From NCBI GenBank assembly GCA_020637555.1, contig JACKKF010000003.1, positions 1 through 64,000 of the forward strand: a DNA stretch of 64,000 nucleotides, given 5' to 3'. Under the pieces are notes generated by a model that did no database searches, was not told the origin of the DNA, and saw only the letters and a program-made list of their open reading frames with translations. Position 1 is the first letter of the stretch; each line of letters begins with the position of its first letter. Source of the stretch: Rhodobacter sp. GTDB lineage: Bacteria > Pseudomonadota > Alphaproteobacteria > Rhodobacterales > Rhodobacteraceae. Shown here piece after piece: positions 8,407 through 17,157 of the stretch. The translations under genes were made by a program, and so were the position numbers.

Positions 8407-8976
8407 TCAACCGCCCCAGGTGCGGACCGGGCCGCAATCGACATGCGTGAAGTTCGAGCGCGAATACCGTCCGACGCCACCCGCGTTGCACGCCAGCGCG
8501 GCACGCGCGACCTGGCTGACCGAGCGGTTGTCGAGCCGGATGTCAGCCGCCTGGCCGACCATGTGGCGCGAATTGCGCGCAACCCCGCTGGAGCGGCGGC
8601 GCAGCATGGCGTTGGTTTCCGGCGAGCGGTAGCCGGACAGCAGCATGTAGGGTTCGCTCACATCCAGGATGTTGTGGGTCGCGGCCAGAATGTCCAGCGT
8701 GCGGGTATCGATGCGGTGGCTGCGGTCGATGCGCCAGTCGCGGAAGAACTGATCCACCTCGGCCAGAACCTCGGGGATATAGTCGCCATCGACCCAGTAG
8801 ATGGCATCCAGTCGTTCGCCGGTGCGGCCCGAATACATCTTGAGCCGGCGAATGTCGCCAGCGCCACGGTTGAAGGCAAAGGCTTTGGACATGCGGGGGG
8901 CGGCGGTGATCGTGGTCGCGGCAAAGATGCCCAGCAGGGCGCGCCGCGAAAATCCGGCGTTAGCGGAAGTCGACAT
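8407..8976 (-). CDS. DUF882/YcbK-type M15 murein peptidase, Tat-exported
   Basis: YcbK/MepK-type enzymes are zinc M15 peptidases that cut peptidoglycan crosslinks in the periplasm. The 189-residue product starts with a twin-arginine signal (FSRRALLGIFAATTITAAP), so it is probably exported folded. Zinc-site elements of the family are visible: SGYRSPETN, NSRHMVGQAADIRL (His and Asp ligands) and FTHVDCG near the C-terminus. ATG 8976 is preferred because it places the RR motif at the usual distance; an ATG at 9033 would add 19 residues. It is divergent from an L,D-transpeptidase, a sensible pairing since MepK cuts the 3-3 links such transpeptidases make. Confidence 0.88.
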   Translation of the reverse strand: MSTSANAGFSRRALLGIFAATTITAAPRMSKAFAFNRGAGDIRRLKMYSGRTGERLDAIYWVDGDYIPEVLAEVDQFFRDWRIDRSHRIDTRTLDILAATHNILDVSEPYMLLSGYRSPETNAMLRRRSSGVARNSRHMVGQAADIRLDNRSVSQVARAALACNAGGVGRYSRSNFTHVDCGPVRTWGG

Positions 8977-9497
8977 TCTGGTTCTGTCCCATCCCAATAC
9001 TGCGTTCGAGCCGTTGTGGCCTTGCTTCATCACGGTTCCCCTTCTGGGTCTGGCGGCTGGGCCAAAGGCGTTGGGGCAAACCGATCATGAAGATTTTCGT
9101 CTTCTGATGCGTCTATGCCACAACATGCCGTCTGGCCCAAGCACGGAGTCGGTTCTCGGGACTGTCGAAGGGCAAAATAGGCGGGAATTCGCTGAAATTG
9201 GATTAAAGCCCCGCTTTCTCGGGCCTTTCCATGATCTTGCGGGGCGAAGTTCGCGTTCTTTTCGGCGCGAATCGGCGGCCGGGGGACGGCCCGGCGGGCA
9301 GGGCACCCGCAAGGGTTGCGGGCCCTTGCCGCGCGACAGCGATTTTCGTGGCCAACCGGGGGAATCGGCTCCTGTCGCAATTGTGAATCGACCCGCGATC
9401 TGCGATCTTGGCACAATTCCGTGATTGTTCGTGAACCAGTGTGCCGGTTCGGGCGACTAACGGGCACCTAACAGACAGACCTTGACGGAGGCCGGAG
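8977..9497. promoter_or_regulatory. 521-base divergent intergenic region between two peptidoglycan genes
   Basis: No convincing gene is seen here. The region must hold the promoters for the leftward DUF882 peptidase and the rightward L,D-transpeptidase. It contains a GC-rich hairpin near 9307-9327 (CCCGCAA, then TTGCGGG) and is lower in coding bias than its surroundings. The last 15 bases carry a good ribosome binding site (GGAGGCCGGAG) for the transpeptidase. I could not assign -35/-10 hexamers with confidence. Confidence 0.5.
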
Positions 9498-11102
9498 ATG
9501 AGGATTGCGCGACAGATGGCGCCAGGGCTGCGTGCGGCGGTCATGGCGGTTGCTCTCGGTGTGACAGCGGTTGCGCCGGCGGCTCTGTTGGGGGCGGGGC
9601 AGGCGCTTGCGCAGACCTTTCCGGCATTCCGGCAGGCCCTGGCCGAAGGTGTCGCCGAGAACAGCGCCCTGGCGGCCTTCTATCGCGAGAACGGCTATCA
9701 GCCCATCTGGACCGGGGCCGAGGATGCGGCACGACGCACCGCTCTGGTTTCCGCGCTGAGCCGCGCCGCGGAACATGGCCTGCCCGAGGCCCGGTATGAT
9801 CTGCCCGGTCTGCTGGCGGCCTTCAACGGCGTCGAGACCGAGCGCGACCGCGGCCTGGTCGAGGCGCGCGCCTCGTTGACCTTCCTGCAATATGCGCGCG
9901 ACATCCATTCCGGCGTGCTGGAGCCGTCGCAGATCATTCCCGACATCGTGCGGCAGCTTCCGCGGCCCGATCCGACCCAATTGATGCACGATTTCGTCAA
10001 TGCCGAGCCGGTCAGCTTCATCCGCAACCTGGCGCCGTCCTCGCCGGAATATGTGCGCCTTTACCGTGCCAAGCACGACCTTGAGGCGCAGATCGCCCAG
10101 GGCGGCTGGGGGCCGCATGTGCAGGCCGGCAGCCTCGGCCCGGGCGATCGCGGCCCGGCCGTGGTGCAACTGCGCAACCGCTTGATTGCCATGGGTTTCC
10201 TGGCGCGCAGCCCGTCGGCGCTGTATGACGCGCGGATGCAGGCGGCGGTGCTGGAGTTCCAGAATTCGGTCGGGATCGAGGCCGACGGCGTGGCCGGGTC
10301 GGATACCATCCGCCAGATCAACGTCGATCCCCAGGACCGCCTGCGCCCGATTGTCGTCGCGATGGAGCGCGAGCGCTGGCTGAACATTCCGCGCGGCGAT
10401 CGGCATGTCTGGGTGAACCTGGTGGATTTCGTCGCCCGTATCGTCGACTTCGACCATGTGACCTTTGAAACCCGCGCCGTTGTCGGGGCGCGGGGAACCC
10501 AGACGCCCGAATTCTCGGACGTGATGGAATACATCGAGATCAACCCGGACTGGACCTTGCCGCGTTCGATCGTCGGGGAATACTGGGGCGCGTTGACCTC
10601 GGGCGGGGCGCAGCACCTGCAACTGATCGACAACCGGGGCAATGTGGTGCCGCGCGAATATGTGGATATCGGCGCCTATTCCCCGACGACTCTGCCGTAT
10701 GAGGTGCGCCAACCGCCGGGGCCGGGCAACCCCCTGGGCGAGGTCAAGTTCCTGTTCCCCAACCCCTATGCGATCTATCTGCATGACACGCCGTCGCGGT
10801 CGCTGTTCGGCCGGTCGGTGCGGGCCTTCTCGCATGGGTGCATCCGGTTGCAGCGGCCGCGCGACTTCGCCTTCGAGATCCTGCGCCCGCAAGAACCCGA
10901 CCCCGAGAGCTTCTACATGTCCGTGCTGAATTCGCGCCGGCAGACCGAGGTTCATCTGGTGACACCGATCCCGGTGCATCTGGTCTATCGGACTGCCTAT
11001 ACCTCGGTCGATGGGCGCATGAACTATCGCGATGACGTCTACGGCCGCGACGCGCGTCTTTATGACGCCCTGATCAGCGCCGGGGTGGAAGTGGGCGCCT
11101 GA
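9498..11102 (+). CDS. L,D-transpeptidase with peptidoglycan-binding domain (YcbB-like)
   Basis: These periplasmic enzymes form 3-3 crosslinks in peptidoglycan or attach proteins to it. The 534-residue product has a long signal peptide (1-39, ending GQALAQ), a scaffold region (about 45-200) typical of LdtD/YcbB, a peptidoglycan-binding domain (about 215-275, GDRGPAVVQLRNRLIAMGF) and a YkuD catalytic domain (about 300-490). The catalytic motif is HDTPSRSLFGRSVRAFSHGC with His446 and nucleophile Cys448. The total length fits YcbB rather than the short ErfK type. The next gene, lpxD, starts 51 bases downstream, so envelope genes are grouped here. Confidence 0.93.
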   Translation: MRIARQMAPGLRAAVMAVALGVTAVAPAALLGAGQALAQTFPAFRQALAEGVAENSALAAFYRENGYQPIWTGAEDAARRTALVSALSRAAEHGLPEARYDLPGLLAAFNGVETERDRGLVEARASLTFLQYARDIHSGVLEPSQIIPDIVRQLPRPDPTQLMHDFVNAEPVSFIRNLAPSSPEYVRLYRAKHDLEAQIAQGGWGPHVQAGSLGPGDRGPAVVQLRNRLIAMGFLARSPSALYDARMQAAVLEFQNSVGIEADGVAGSDTIRQINVDPQDRLRPIVVAMERERWLNIPRGDRHVWVNLVDFVARIVDFDHVTFETRAVVGARGTQTPEFSDVMEYIEINPDWTLPRSIVGEYWGALTSGGAQHLQLIDNRGNVVPREYVDIGAYSPTTLPYEVRQPPGPGNPLGEVKFLFPNPYAIYLHDTPSRSLFGRSVRAFSHGCIRLQRPRDFAFEILRPQEPDPESFYMSVLNSRRQTEVHLVTPIPVHLVYRTAYTSVDGRMNYRDDVYGRDARLYDALISAGVEVGA

Positions 11103-11153
11103 CCACGCTACATCGGTCGGGCGGCGCCGCCGTCGCCCGACCGGAGGTTTCTC

Positions 11154-12260
11154 ATGCAGCACCGCATTTCCGACATCGCCGCCGCGCTGGGCGCGCGGTT
11201 CGCGGGTGCGGGTGATCTGACCGTGACCGCCGCCGCCGAGCCGGCCTCGGCCGGGCCCTTCGATCTGGCGCTGGCCATGGCCCCCCGCTATGCGGACGGC
11301 CTGCGGCAGGGCCGCGCGCGGGCCGCGATCCTCTGGGACGGGGCCGACTGGCAGGCCCTCGGGCTCGAGGCCGCCATTTTCGCCCCCCGTCCGCGCCTGG
11401 CCATGGCGGTTCTGACCCGCAGCTTCGATCCCGGCCCCGGGCTGGCCGCCGGCATCCATCCCAGCGCGGTGATCGATACCTCGGCCCAGATCGGCGAGGG
11501 CGCCGCGATCGGCCCCTTCGTGGTCATCGGTGCGGATGTTCAGATCGGCGCCGGAGCCCGCATCGCCGACCATGTCACCATTGGCGCGAATGCCCGGATC
11601 GGCGCGCGGGCGCTGATCCTGTCGGGCGTCCGGATCGGGGCCCGGGTGCGGATCGGCGACGACTTCATCGCCCAGCCCGGGTGCGTGATCGGCGGCGATG
11701 GCTTCAGTTTCGTGACCGAGGACCCCTCGCGCGTCGAGGAAGCGCGCAAATCCCTTGGCCAAAGCGCCGAGGCGGGTGCCCAGGCGTGGCAGCGGATCCA
11801 TTCGCTGGGCGCCGTCACCATTGGCGACGCGGTCGAGGTGGGCGCGAATTCCACCATCGACCGGGGCACCATCCGCGACACCGTGATCGGTCGGGGCACC
11901 AAGATCGACAACCTCGTCCAGGTTGGCCACAATGTCATCGTCGGCGAGGATTGCCTGCTGTGCGGTCAGGTCGGTATCGCCGGATCGACCCGCATCGGCA
12001 ATCATGTGGTTCTGGGCGGACAGGCCGGGGTGGTGGACAATATCAGCGTTGGCGATGGCGTCGTCGCGGCGGCGGGCACGCTCATCACCTCGAATGCGCC
12101 GGCCGGGCGGATGCTGATGGGCTCGCCCGCGGTGCGCATGGACCAGAATGTCGAGATCTACAAAGCCCAGCGGCGTTTGCCGAGAATCCTTGCGCAAGTC
12201 GCCGAGCTTCAGAAAACTGTCAAGAACCTGGTGGAGAAGGGTGCGGGTGGCGAATCCTGA
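11154..12260 (+). CDS. lpxD: UDP-3-O-(3-hydroxyacyl)glucosamine N-acyltransferase
   Basis: LpxD adds the second 3-hydroxyacyl chain, from acyl-ACP, in lipid A synthesis. The 368-residue product has the N-terminal uridine-binding domain (1-100) and then a left-handed beta helix of hexapeptide repeats (IGARVRIGDD, IGEGAAIGPF and similar, about 105-310). The catalytic-base motif appears as LVQVGHNVIVGEDCLLCGQ. A C-terminal helix closes the protein. The usual lpx neighbours (bamA, fabZ, lpxA, lpxB) are absent; instead a dedicated acyl carrier protein and a ketoacyl synthase follow within 16 bases, suggesting a coupled acyl-supply function. Confidence 0.95.
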   Translation: MQHRISDIAAALGARFAGAGDLTVTAAAEPASAGPFDLALAMAPRYADGLRQGRARAAILWDGADWQALGLEAAIFAPRPRLAMAVLTRSFDPGPGLAAGIHPSAVIDTSAQIGEGAAIGPFVVIGADVQIGAGARIADHVTIGANARIGARALILSGVRIGARVRIGDDFIAQPGCVIGGDGFSFVTEDPSRVEEARKSLGQSAEAGAQAWQRIHSLGAVTIGDAVEVGANSTIDRGTIRDTVIGRGTKIDNLVQVGHNVIVGEDCLLCGQVGIAGSTRIGNHVVLGGQAGVVDNISVGDGVVAAAGTLITSNAPAGRMLMGSPAVRMDQNVEIYKAQRRLPRILAQVAELQKTVKNLVEKGAGGES

Positions 12261-12275
12261 CCAGGAGATGACGGA

Positions 12276-12563
12276 ATGGACGGCGCGTATTTGACCGCAA
12301 GCGATGAACTCAACAGCCGGGTGATCGCGATCCTGGCGGCACAGGCCCTGCGGGAGCCCTCGGGGTTGACCGCAGGGACCACGCTCGAAAGCCTGGGCAT
12401 CGACAGCCTTGGCCTGGCCGAGATCATCTTTGCCATCGAGGAAACCTTTGACGTGATGGTGCCTTTCAACGCCAATGATCCGGATGCCGAGACCCTGGAC
12501 CTCAGCACGGTGGGGTCGGTCTGCGCGGCGGTCACGGCGCTGGTGCACGACCAGAAGGGTTGA
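12276..12563 (+). CDS. Acyl carrier protein, specialised paralogue
   Basis: This 95-residue protein carries acyl chains on a 4'-phosphopantetheine arm attached to Ser44 in the motif LESLGIDSLGLAEI. It is longer than housekeeping AcpP (about 77 residues), with an N-terminal extension and a less acidic helix II. It sits between lpxD and a NodE-like ketoacyl synthase gene, which begins two bases after its stop. The arrangement resembles the NodF/NodE and AcpXL systems that make unusual chains for a single product. The link to lipid A or another envelope lipid is inferred from context. Confidence 0.85.
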   Translation: MDGAYLTASDELNSRVIAILAAQALREPSGLTAGTTLESLGIDSLGLAEIIFAIEETFDVMVPFNANDPDAETLDLSTVGSVCAAVTALVHDQKG

Positions 12564-12564
12564 A

Positions 12565-13770
12565 ATGACGCGGCGCGTGGCGATCACCGGGGCGGGGACG
12601 GTCAACGCGCTGGCACAGGACGTGCCCGCAACCTTCGACGCCCTGGCCGCCGGGCGCGTCGCCATCGGGCCGATGGATTTCCAGGATATCGAACGACTCA
12701 GCATCCGAATCGGTGCCCAGGTGCGCGATTGGGCGCCCGAAGCGCGGTTCACCCGGCAGGAACTGGCGCTCTACGACCGGGCGGTCCAGTTCGCGCTGGA
12801 GGCCGGGCGTCAGGCCGTCGCGCAATCCGGTCTGATCCTGACCGAGGACGAGACTCTGCGCGCCGGTGTCGTGATGGGGACCGGCGGCGGCGGCTATACC
12901 ACCATCGACGACGCCTATCGCGCGGTGCATGTCGAGGGCAGGAACCGTGTCCATCCCTTTACCGTGCCGCGCCTGATGCATCCGGCCGCGGCGGCGCATC
13001 TGGCCATGCGACACGGGCTCAAGGGGCCGGCGTTCACGGTCTCGACCGCCTGCGCCTCGTCCAATCATGCGATGGGGCTGGCCTTTCAGATGGTGCGCTC
13101 AGGGGCCGCGCCGGTGATGCTGACCGGGGGCGCCGAGGCCACGCTCTGCTTTGGCGGGCTCAAGGCCTGGGAAGGGTTGCGTGTCATGTCGCCGGATGGC
13201 TGCCGCCCTTTCTGCGCCAGCCGCAACGGCATGGTTCAGGGTGAGGGGGCGGCGGTCTTCGTGTTCGAGGACTGGGACCGCGCGACGCGGCGCGGCGCGG
13301 ACATCCTGGCCGAGGTCACGGGTTTTGCGATGACGTCGGATGCGTCGGACATCGTGCTGCCCGATCCCGACGGCGCGGCGCGGGCCATGCGCGGCGCGTT
13401 GGCCGATGCGGGGCAGGGGACCGGGGCGATCGGCTATATCAATGCCCATGGCACGGGCACCGCCGCGAACGACCGGGGCGAGGTGCGGGCGATTCGGGCC
13501 GTCTTTGGCGACACGCCGCCCGTGGTCTCGTCGACCAAGTCGATGCATGGGCATCTCTTGGGCGCGGCGGGTGCGGTCGAACTGCTGGCGGTGGTGATGG
13601 CGCTGCGCGATGGGGTCATTGCCCCCACGGCGGGCTGGCGTCAGGCCGATCCAGACTGCGCGATCGACATGGTGGCGAACGACGCGCGCCGCGCCCGGGT
13701 GGACGCGGCGCTGTCGAATGCCTTTGCCTTCGGCGGCCTGAATGCCTGCCTGGCGCTCAGGCGGGCTTAG
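12565..13770 (+). CDS. Beta-ketoacyl-ACP synthase (KAS II/NodE-like)
   Basis: The enzyme performs decarboxylative Claisen condensation to lengthen an acyl chain. The 401-residue product has the complete catalytic triad Cys163 (STACASSNHAM), His295 (INAHGTGTAANDRGE) and His328 (TKSMHGHLLGAAG) and the closing NAFAFGGLNACL. It is probably not the housekeeping FabF because it is paired with a divergent ACP and no other fab gene is adjacent. Its ATG follows the ACP stop by one base (TGAAATG), so the two are translationally linked. The last four bases overlap the stop of the convergent IalB gene. Confidence 0.9.
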   Translation: MTRRVAITGAGTVNALAQDVPATFDALAAGRVAIGPMDFQDIERLSIRIGAQVRDWAPEARFTRQELALYDRAVQFALEAGRQAVAQSGLILTEDETLRAGVVMGTGGGGYTTIDDAYRAVHVEGRNRVHPFTVPRLMHPAAAAHLAMRHGLKGPAFTVSTACASSNHAMGLAFQMVRSGAAPVMLTGGAEATLCFGGLKAWEGLRVMSPDGCRPFCASRNGMVQGEGAAVFVFEDWDRATRRGADILAEVTGFAMTSDASDIVLPDPDGAARAMRGALADAGQGTGAIGYINAHGTGTAANDRGEVRAIRAVFGDTPPVVSSTKSMHGHLLGAAGAVELLAVVMALRDGVIAPTAGWRQADPDCAIDMVANDARRARVDAALSNAFAFGGLNACLALRRA

Positions 13771-14405
13771 TTGCTCTGCGTGCGCTGCGCGGCGGCGGCG
13801 TTCGACAGGCGGGTCTGCAGATCGTCGAACGCGGCGGTGAAGCCCGAAAGCGACACGTTGATCGCAACCTCCTGATCCACGGCCACGAACGGCCGGATCA
13901 GGATGGTCGAGGTCGAGCCCGCCTTCATCGCGTCCACCTCGTCGGCGGACAGCCCCATGCGGATCAGGCAGCCGACAACCGAACAGACGCGGAAGGGCTC
14001 GACGCGGATCTGGTCATCCGCGGGGCGGTCGCCCGTATACCATGCCAGCCCCGCGGGCAGGAAGGTTTCCAGGGGTGTCGTGATGGTGGCTCCGGCCGAG
14101 AACTCGGCCCCCAGCGGCAGGGCGGCGATGCTGATCTCGGCGGTGGGCGAACCCTGCGAGTCGTTCAACAGTTGATACATCTCGCAGGCGCCGGTCGGGC
14201 CCTGGGCCTCTTGCGGCGGGCAGATGATCTGCCAGTCGCCATGGGTCGCGGCGACATAGGGTTGCGGAGCTGCGGGTTGCGATTGCGCCGGCGCGTCGGC
14301 CGGTGCCTGGGCCGGCGCGGCACCGCTGTCCTGCGCCATCGCCGCCGAGGCAGCGAGCAGCGCAGCGGTGGCAAGACCCGGAAGCAGGGCGAAACGAAGG
14401 GTCAT
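13767..14405 (-). CDS. IalB-family exported protein (invasion-associated locus B)
   Basis: The IalB family is named after a Bartonella invasion protein but is widespread in free-living alphaproteobacteria, where its role is unknown. The 212-residue product has a signal peptide (1-25, ending AAMAQ), an Ala/Pro/Gln-rich linker (26-50) and the IalB domain beginning THGDWQIICP. Conserved cysteines occur in ACEMYQLL and VCSVVGCLIRMGL, likely forming disulfides in the periplasm. ATG 14405 is chosen because the signal peptide starts there. Its stop shares four bases with the convergent ketoacyl synthase gene. Confidence 0.88.
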   Translation of the reverse strand: MTLRFALLPGLATAALLAASAAMAQDSGAAPAQAPADAPAQSQPAAPQPYVAATHGDWQIICPPQEAQGPTGACEMYQLLNDSQGSPTAEISIAALPLGAEFSAGATITTPLETFLPAGLAWYTGDRPADDQIRVEPFRVCSVVGCLIRMGLSADEVDAMKAGSTSTILIRPFVAVDQEVAINVSLSGFTAAFDDLQTRLSNAAAAQRTQSN

Positions 14406-14796
14406 GAATGTGTCCTCTGAAACGGTTCGGTCGCGAGAGGGACTAGCACGAAGCCAGGCGCAAGTCAGGTGAAATTCGCGGCACCGGCGGCGCGCCGCCC
14501 ATCGCCGACGGCGGCATCGGCCGCGCCCTGGCAAGGCGCCGGGACAGGCCCTGAGGCGGTCGGCACAGGGCCCTGGCTGCGCAAAAGCGAAAGGGGCCCG
14601 CAAGCTGGACCCCTTTCGACTTTTTTGCTCCCTGTCGGACTGGCCGACTTATGGGTTCGGACGCTAGGGGCAAATGTGCGATGCGTCAACAGGAAATCAC
14701 CAAAACGCGAGCCAGCCGGTGTTTCGCCCCTCAAGTCGCTGAAACCGGGTGATTTTTCGGGCAGGCCGACACATCCGGCGGCAGTTTGTGAACGGG
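14406..14796. other. 391-base intergenic region with one terminator
   Basis: This stretch lies upstream of ialB and downstream of the MFS gene. It contains the strong hairpin described separately (14586-14626). No open frame here has a credible start or family resemblance, and no tRNA fold was found. The ialB promoter must lie near 14406-14480 but I cannot place it with confidence. Confidence 0.5.
14586..14626. terminator. Bidirectional rho-independent terminator
   Basis: A perfect nine-base stem (CGAAAGGGG at 14588-14596 and CCCCTTTCG at 14610-14618) has a 13-base loop. On the plus strand it is followed by six T residues (14621-14626), and on the minus strand by CTTTTGC, so it can work in both directions. 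In context it should end the leftward MFS transcript, whose stop is about 180 bases away, and insulate ialB. Confidence 0.75.
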
Positions 14797-16014
14797 TCAG
14801 GCGGTTTTCGGGCGCATCGCCAGCCAGATCAGCGCGCCACCCGCAAGAACCAGGAACGGCAGCATCGCCAGGTTGACCATCTGCCAGCCGGTCTGCACGT
14901 CCGAGCCCGAGCAATTCATCAACTGGCCCGAACTGAGCGAGGCCACGGTGACGCCGCCAAAGACGATCGCATCGTTCACGCCCTGGATGCGCCCGCGTTC
15001 GACGGGGCTGTGCGCGCGCGCCAGCATCGTGGTGCCGCCGATGAAGCCGAAGTTCCAGCCAACCCCCAGAAGGATCAGCGCCAGGAAGAAGTGTTGCAGG
15101 TCCAGCCCGCTCATCGCCACCGCACCGGCCCCCGCCAGGATCACCAGCCCCAGCGCAACGATCTTCTCGACGCCGAAACGGGCGATCAGGTGACCGGTGA
15201 AGAACGACGGCGCATACATCGCCAGGACGTGCGCCGAAACGATGTCCGCCGCGTTCGAGGTCTGATACCCGCAGCCCACGACCGCCAGCGGGGTCGATGT
15301 CATGACCAGGTTCATCAGCGCATAGCTGACGGTCGCGCAGATGATGGCGACGATGATCACGGGTTCGCGCAGCAACTCGGCCCGGCTGCGTCCCTCGATC
15401 GGGGCGTCGCGCGACACCTGGGCAGGCATCGGAATGTCCAGGAATGCAAACAGCCAGACTCCGACCAGGTTGACCGCGATCACCCCGAAATAGGTGCCCA
15501 GAAAGGGAATGACCATCGCGTCGGATGTCACCTTGACCAGTTGCGGTCCGATGATCGCGCTGAGCAGACCGCCCGCCATCACATAGCTGATCGCCTTGGG
15601 CTTGAACCCGTCCGAGGCGGTGTCGGTGGCGGCGAACCGGTAGAACCCTTGCGCCGACATGTAGACGCCGGTGAACAGCGCGGCGATGACGAACATCCAG
15701 AACGAATGGTTCAGCAGACCAAAGGCGGCGATGATGGCACCGAAACAGCCGGCTGCCGACCCCAGGATGAAGCCTGCGCGACGGCCACGCCGCTGCATGA
15801 ACGCGGACATCGGGGTCGCTGACAGCATCGAACCCAGGACCGCCGCCGAGATCGGCAGCGTCGCCCAGCAGGGATTCGGTGCCAGCGACTGGCCCGCAAG
15901 TCCCGCGGTGGTGAAGATCATGGGCATCTGCGCGCCCAGGATGGCCTGAGCAGCGACAAGGACCATCACGTTGCGCTTGGCACGGCGGTCGTCGGGGGCG
16001 GTGATCGTGTTCAT
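14797..16014 (-). CDS. MFS transporter, substrate unknown
   Basis: This 405-residue inner-membrane protein has about twelve predicted transmembrane segments in two six-helix halves. The cytoplasmic loop after helix 2 has the MFS motif-A form MQRRGRRAGFILGSAAG. No tight specificity motif is visible. A cysteine-containing loop near the C-terminus (LMNCSGSDVQTG) may face the periplasm. It is followed by the bidirectional terminator and preceded, about 105 bases upstream, by fabD on the same strand; the gap suggests a separate promoter. YbfB- or drug-type efflux is possible but not shown. Confidence 0.88.
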   Translation of the reverse strand: MNTITAPDDRRAKRNVMVLVAAQAILGAQMPMIFTTAGLAGQSLAPNPCWATLPISAAVLGSMLSATPMSAFMQRRGRRAGFILGSAAGCFGAIIAAFGLLNHSFWMFVIAALFTGVYMSAQGFYRFAATDTASDGFKPKAISYVMAGGLLSAIIGPQLVKVTSDAMVIPFLGTYFGVIAVNLVGVWLFAFLDIPMPAQVSRDAPIEGRSRAELLREPVIIVAIICATVSYALMNLVMTSTPLAVVGCGYQTSNAADIVSAHVLAMYAPSFFTGHLIARFGVEKIVALGLVILAGAGAVAMSGLDLQHFFLALILLGVGWNFGFIGGTTMLARAHSPVERGRIQGVNDAIVFGGVTVASLSSGQLMNCSGSDVQTGWQMVNLAMLPFLVLAGGALIWLAMRPKTA

Positions 16015-16119
16015 GGCAATGGCGTATCCTGCGCCCGTGACGAAGGGAAGAAAAATCGTTCACACGATAAGGAAATGCGACAACGGAACGCGCCCGTCGG
16101 GCGCGTCACCGGGGGCCTC

Positions 16120-17049
16120 TCAGGCCTTGATCGCGGCAATGTCGGCGGGCGTGCCCACAGCTTTCGTGCCGGCCTCGCGGCTGATGCGCTTGATCATGCC
16201 CGACAGCGCCTTGCCCGCGCCGATTTCCCAAAACTCGGTCACGCCCTGGTTCGCCATCCACGCCACGGATTCGCGCCAGCGCACCGAGCCGGTCACCTGC
16301 TCGACCAGCAGCGCGCGCAGGACCTCGGGGTCGCTGACCGCCTCGGCACGGACATTGGCGACGACGGGCACGCGCGGCGCGGCAAGGGCGACGCCGGCCA
16401 GCGCCTCGGCCATGGCATCGGCGGCGGGCTGCATCAAGGCACAGTGGAAGGGGGCCGAGACCGGCAGCATCAAGGCGCGTTTCGCGCCCCGGGCCTTGGC
16501 CAGATCGACCGCGCGTTCCACGGCCGCCTTGTGACCGGACACCACGACCTGCGCCGGGTCGTTGTCATTCGCGGCCTGGCAGACCTCGCCTTGTGCCGCT
16601 TCGGCGGCGACCTCGACCGCGGTGGCGAAATCCAGGCCCAGCAACGCCGCCATGGCGCCGACACCCACGGGCACGGCGGATTGCATCGCGGTGCCCCGGA
16701 TGCGCAGCAGGCGCGCGGTGTCGGCGATGCTCAGGCTGCCGGCCGCCGCAAGGGCCGAATATTCACCCAGGGAGTGCCCCGCGACATAGGCGGCGTCGGT
16801 GATGGCGAACCCTTCGGATTCCAGGGCGCGCATCGCGGCGAGCGATGTCGCCATCAGCGCCGGCTGCGCATTCGCGGTTAGGGTCAAAGTCTCGATCTCG
16901 CCGTCCCAGATCAGCGCCGACAGGGCGTCACCCAGCGCCTCGTCCACCTCGTCGAACACGGCCTTGGCGGCCGGATAGGCCTGTGCCAGGTCGCGGCCCA
17001 TGCCGATGGTCTGGGCGCCTTGGCCGGGGAAAACGAATGCGCGGGTCAT
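16120..17049 (-). CDS. fabD: Malonyl-CoA:ACP transacylase
   Basis: FabD moves malonyl groups from CoA to ACP, supplying extender units for fatty acid synthesis. The 309-residue product has the N-terminal PGQGAQ oxyanion segment, the nucleophile Ser93 in AGHSLGEYSALAAAG and the catalytic His in the SAPFHCALM segment near residue 200. ATG 17049 gives the canonical start MTRAFVFPGQGAQ; a longer frame from 17085 adds only 12 unusual residues. It stands without fabG or acpP, so the housekeeping fab genes must be elsewhere. Confidence 0.96.
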   Translation of the reverse strand: MTRAFVFPGQGAQTIGMGRDLAQAYPAAKAVFDEVDEALGDALSALIWDGEIETLTLTANAQPALMATSLAAMRALESEGFAITDAAYVAGHSLGEYSALAAAGSLSIADTARLLRIRGTAMQSAVPVGVGAMAALLGLDFATAVEVAAEAAQGEVCQAANDNDPAQVVVSGHKAAVERAVDLAKARGAKRALMLPVSAPFHCALMQPAADAMAEALAGVALAAPRVPVVANVRAEAVSDPEVLRALLVEQVTGSVRWRESVAWMANQGVTEFWEIGAGKALSGMIKRISREAGTKAVGTPADIAAIKA

Positions 17050-17157
17050 GGGGGCCTCTCGGTTGATGGATTGGGGAGAGTGCATAATCCCCTTTGCCTG
17101 CGCTGGGAAACGGAAAAACGCGGGCTTCGCCGGATCGCCGCCGCCGAACGTGGCGAC

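Noticed and set aside
6604..9090. Open frame of about 830 codons on the plus strand across the CNNM and DUF882 genes
   Set aside because: Both minus-strand genes have complete family motifs; the plus-strand frame has Gln/His/Asp-rich noise.
9468..12752. Very long open frame of about 1090 codons on the minus strand, antisense to the L,D-transpeptidase and lpxD
   Set aside because: It is opposite well-supported genes, has a His/Gly/Arg-rich composition without family motifs, and is explained by the strong GC bias at third codon positions.
14640..14720. tRNA-like or small RNA fold downstream of the bidirectional terminator
   Set aside because: No cloverleaf or conserved T-loop could be built.
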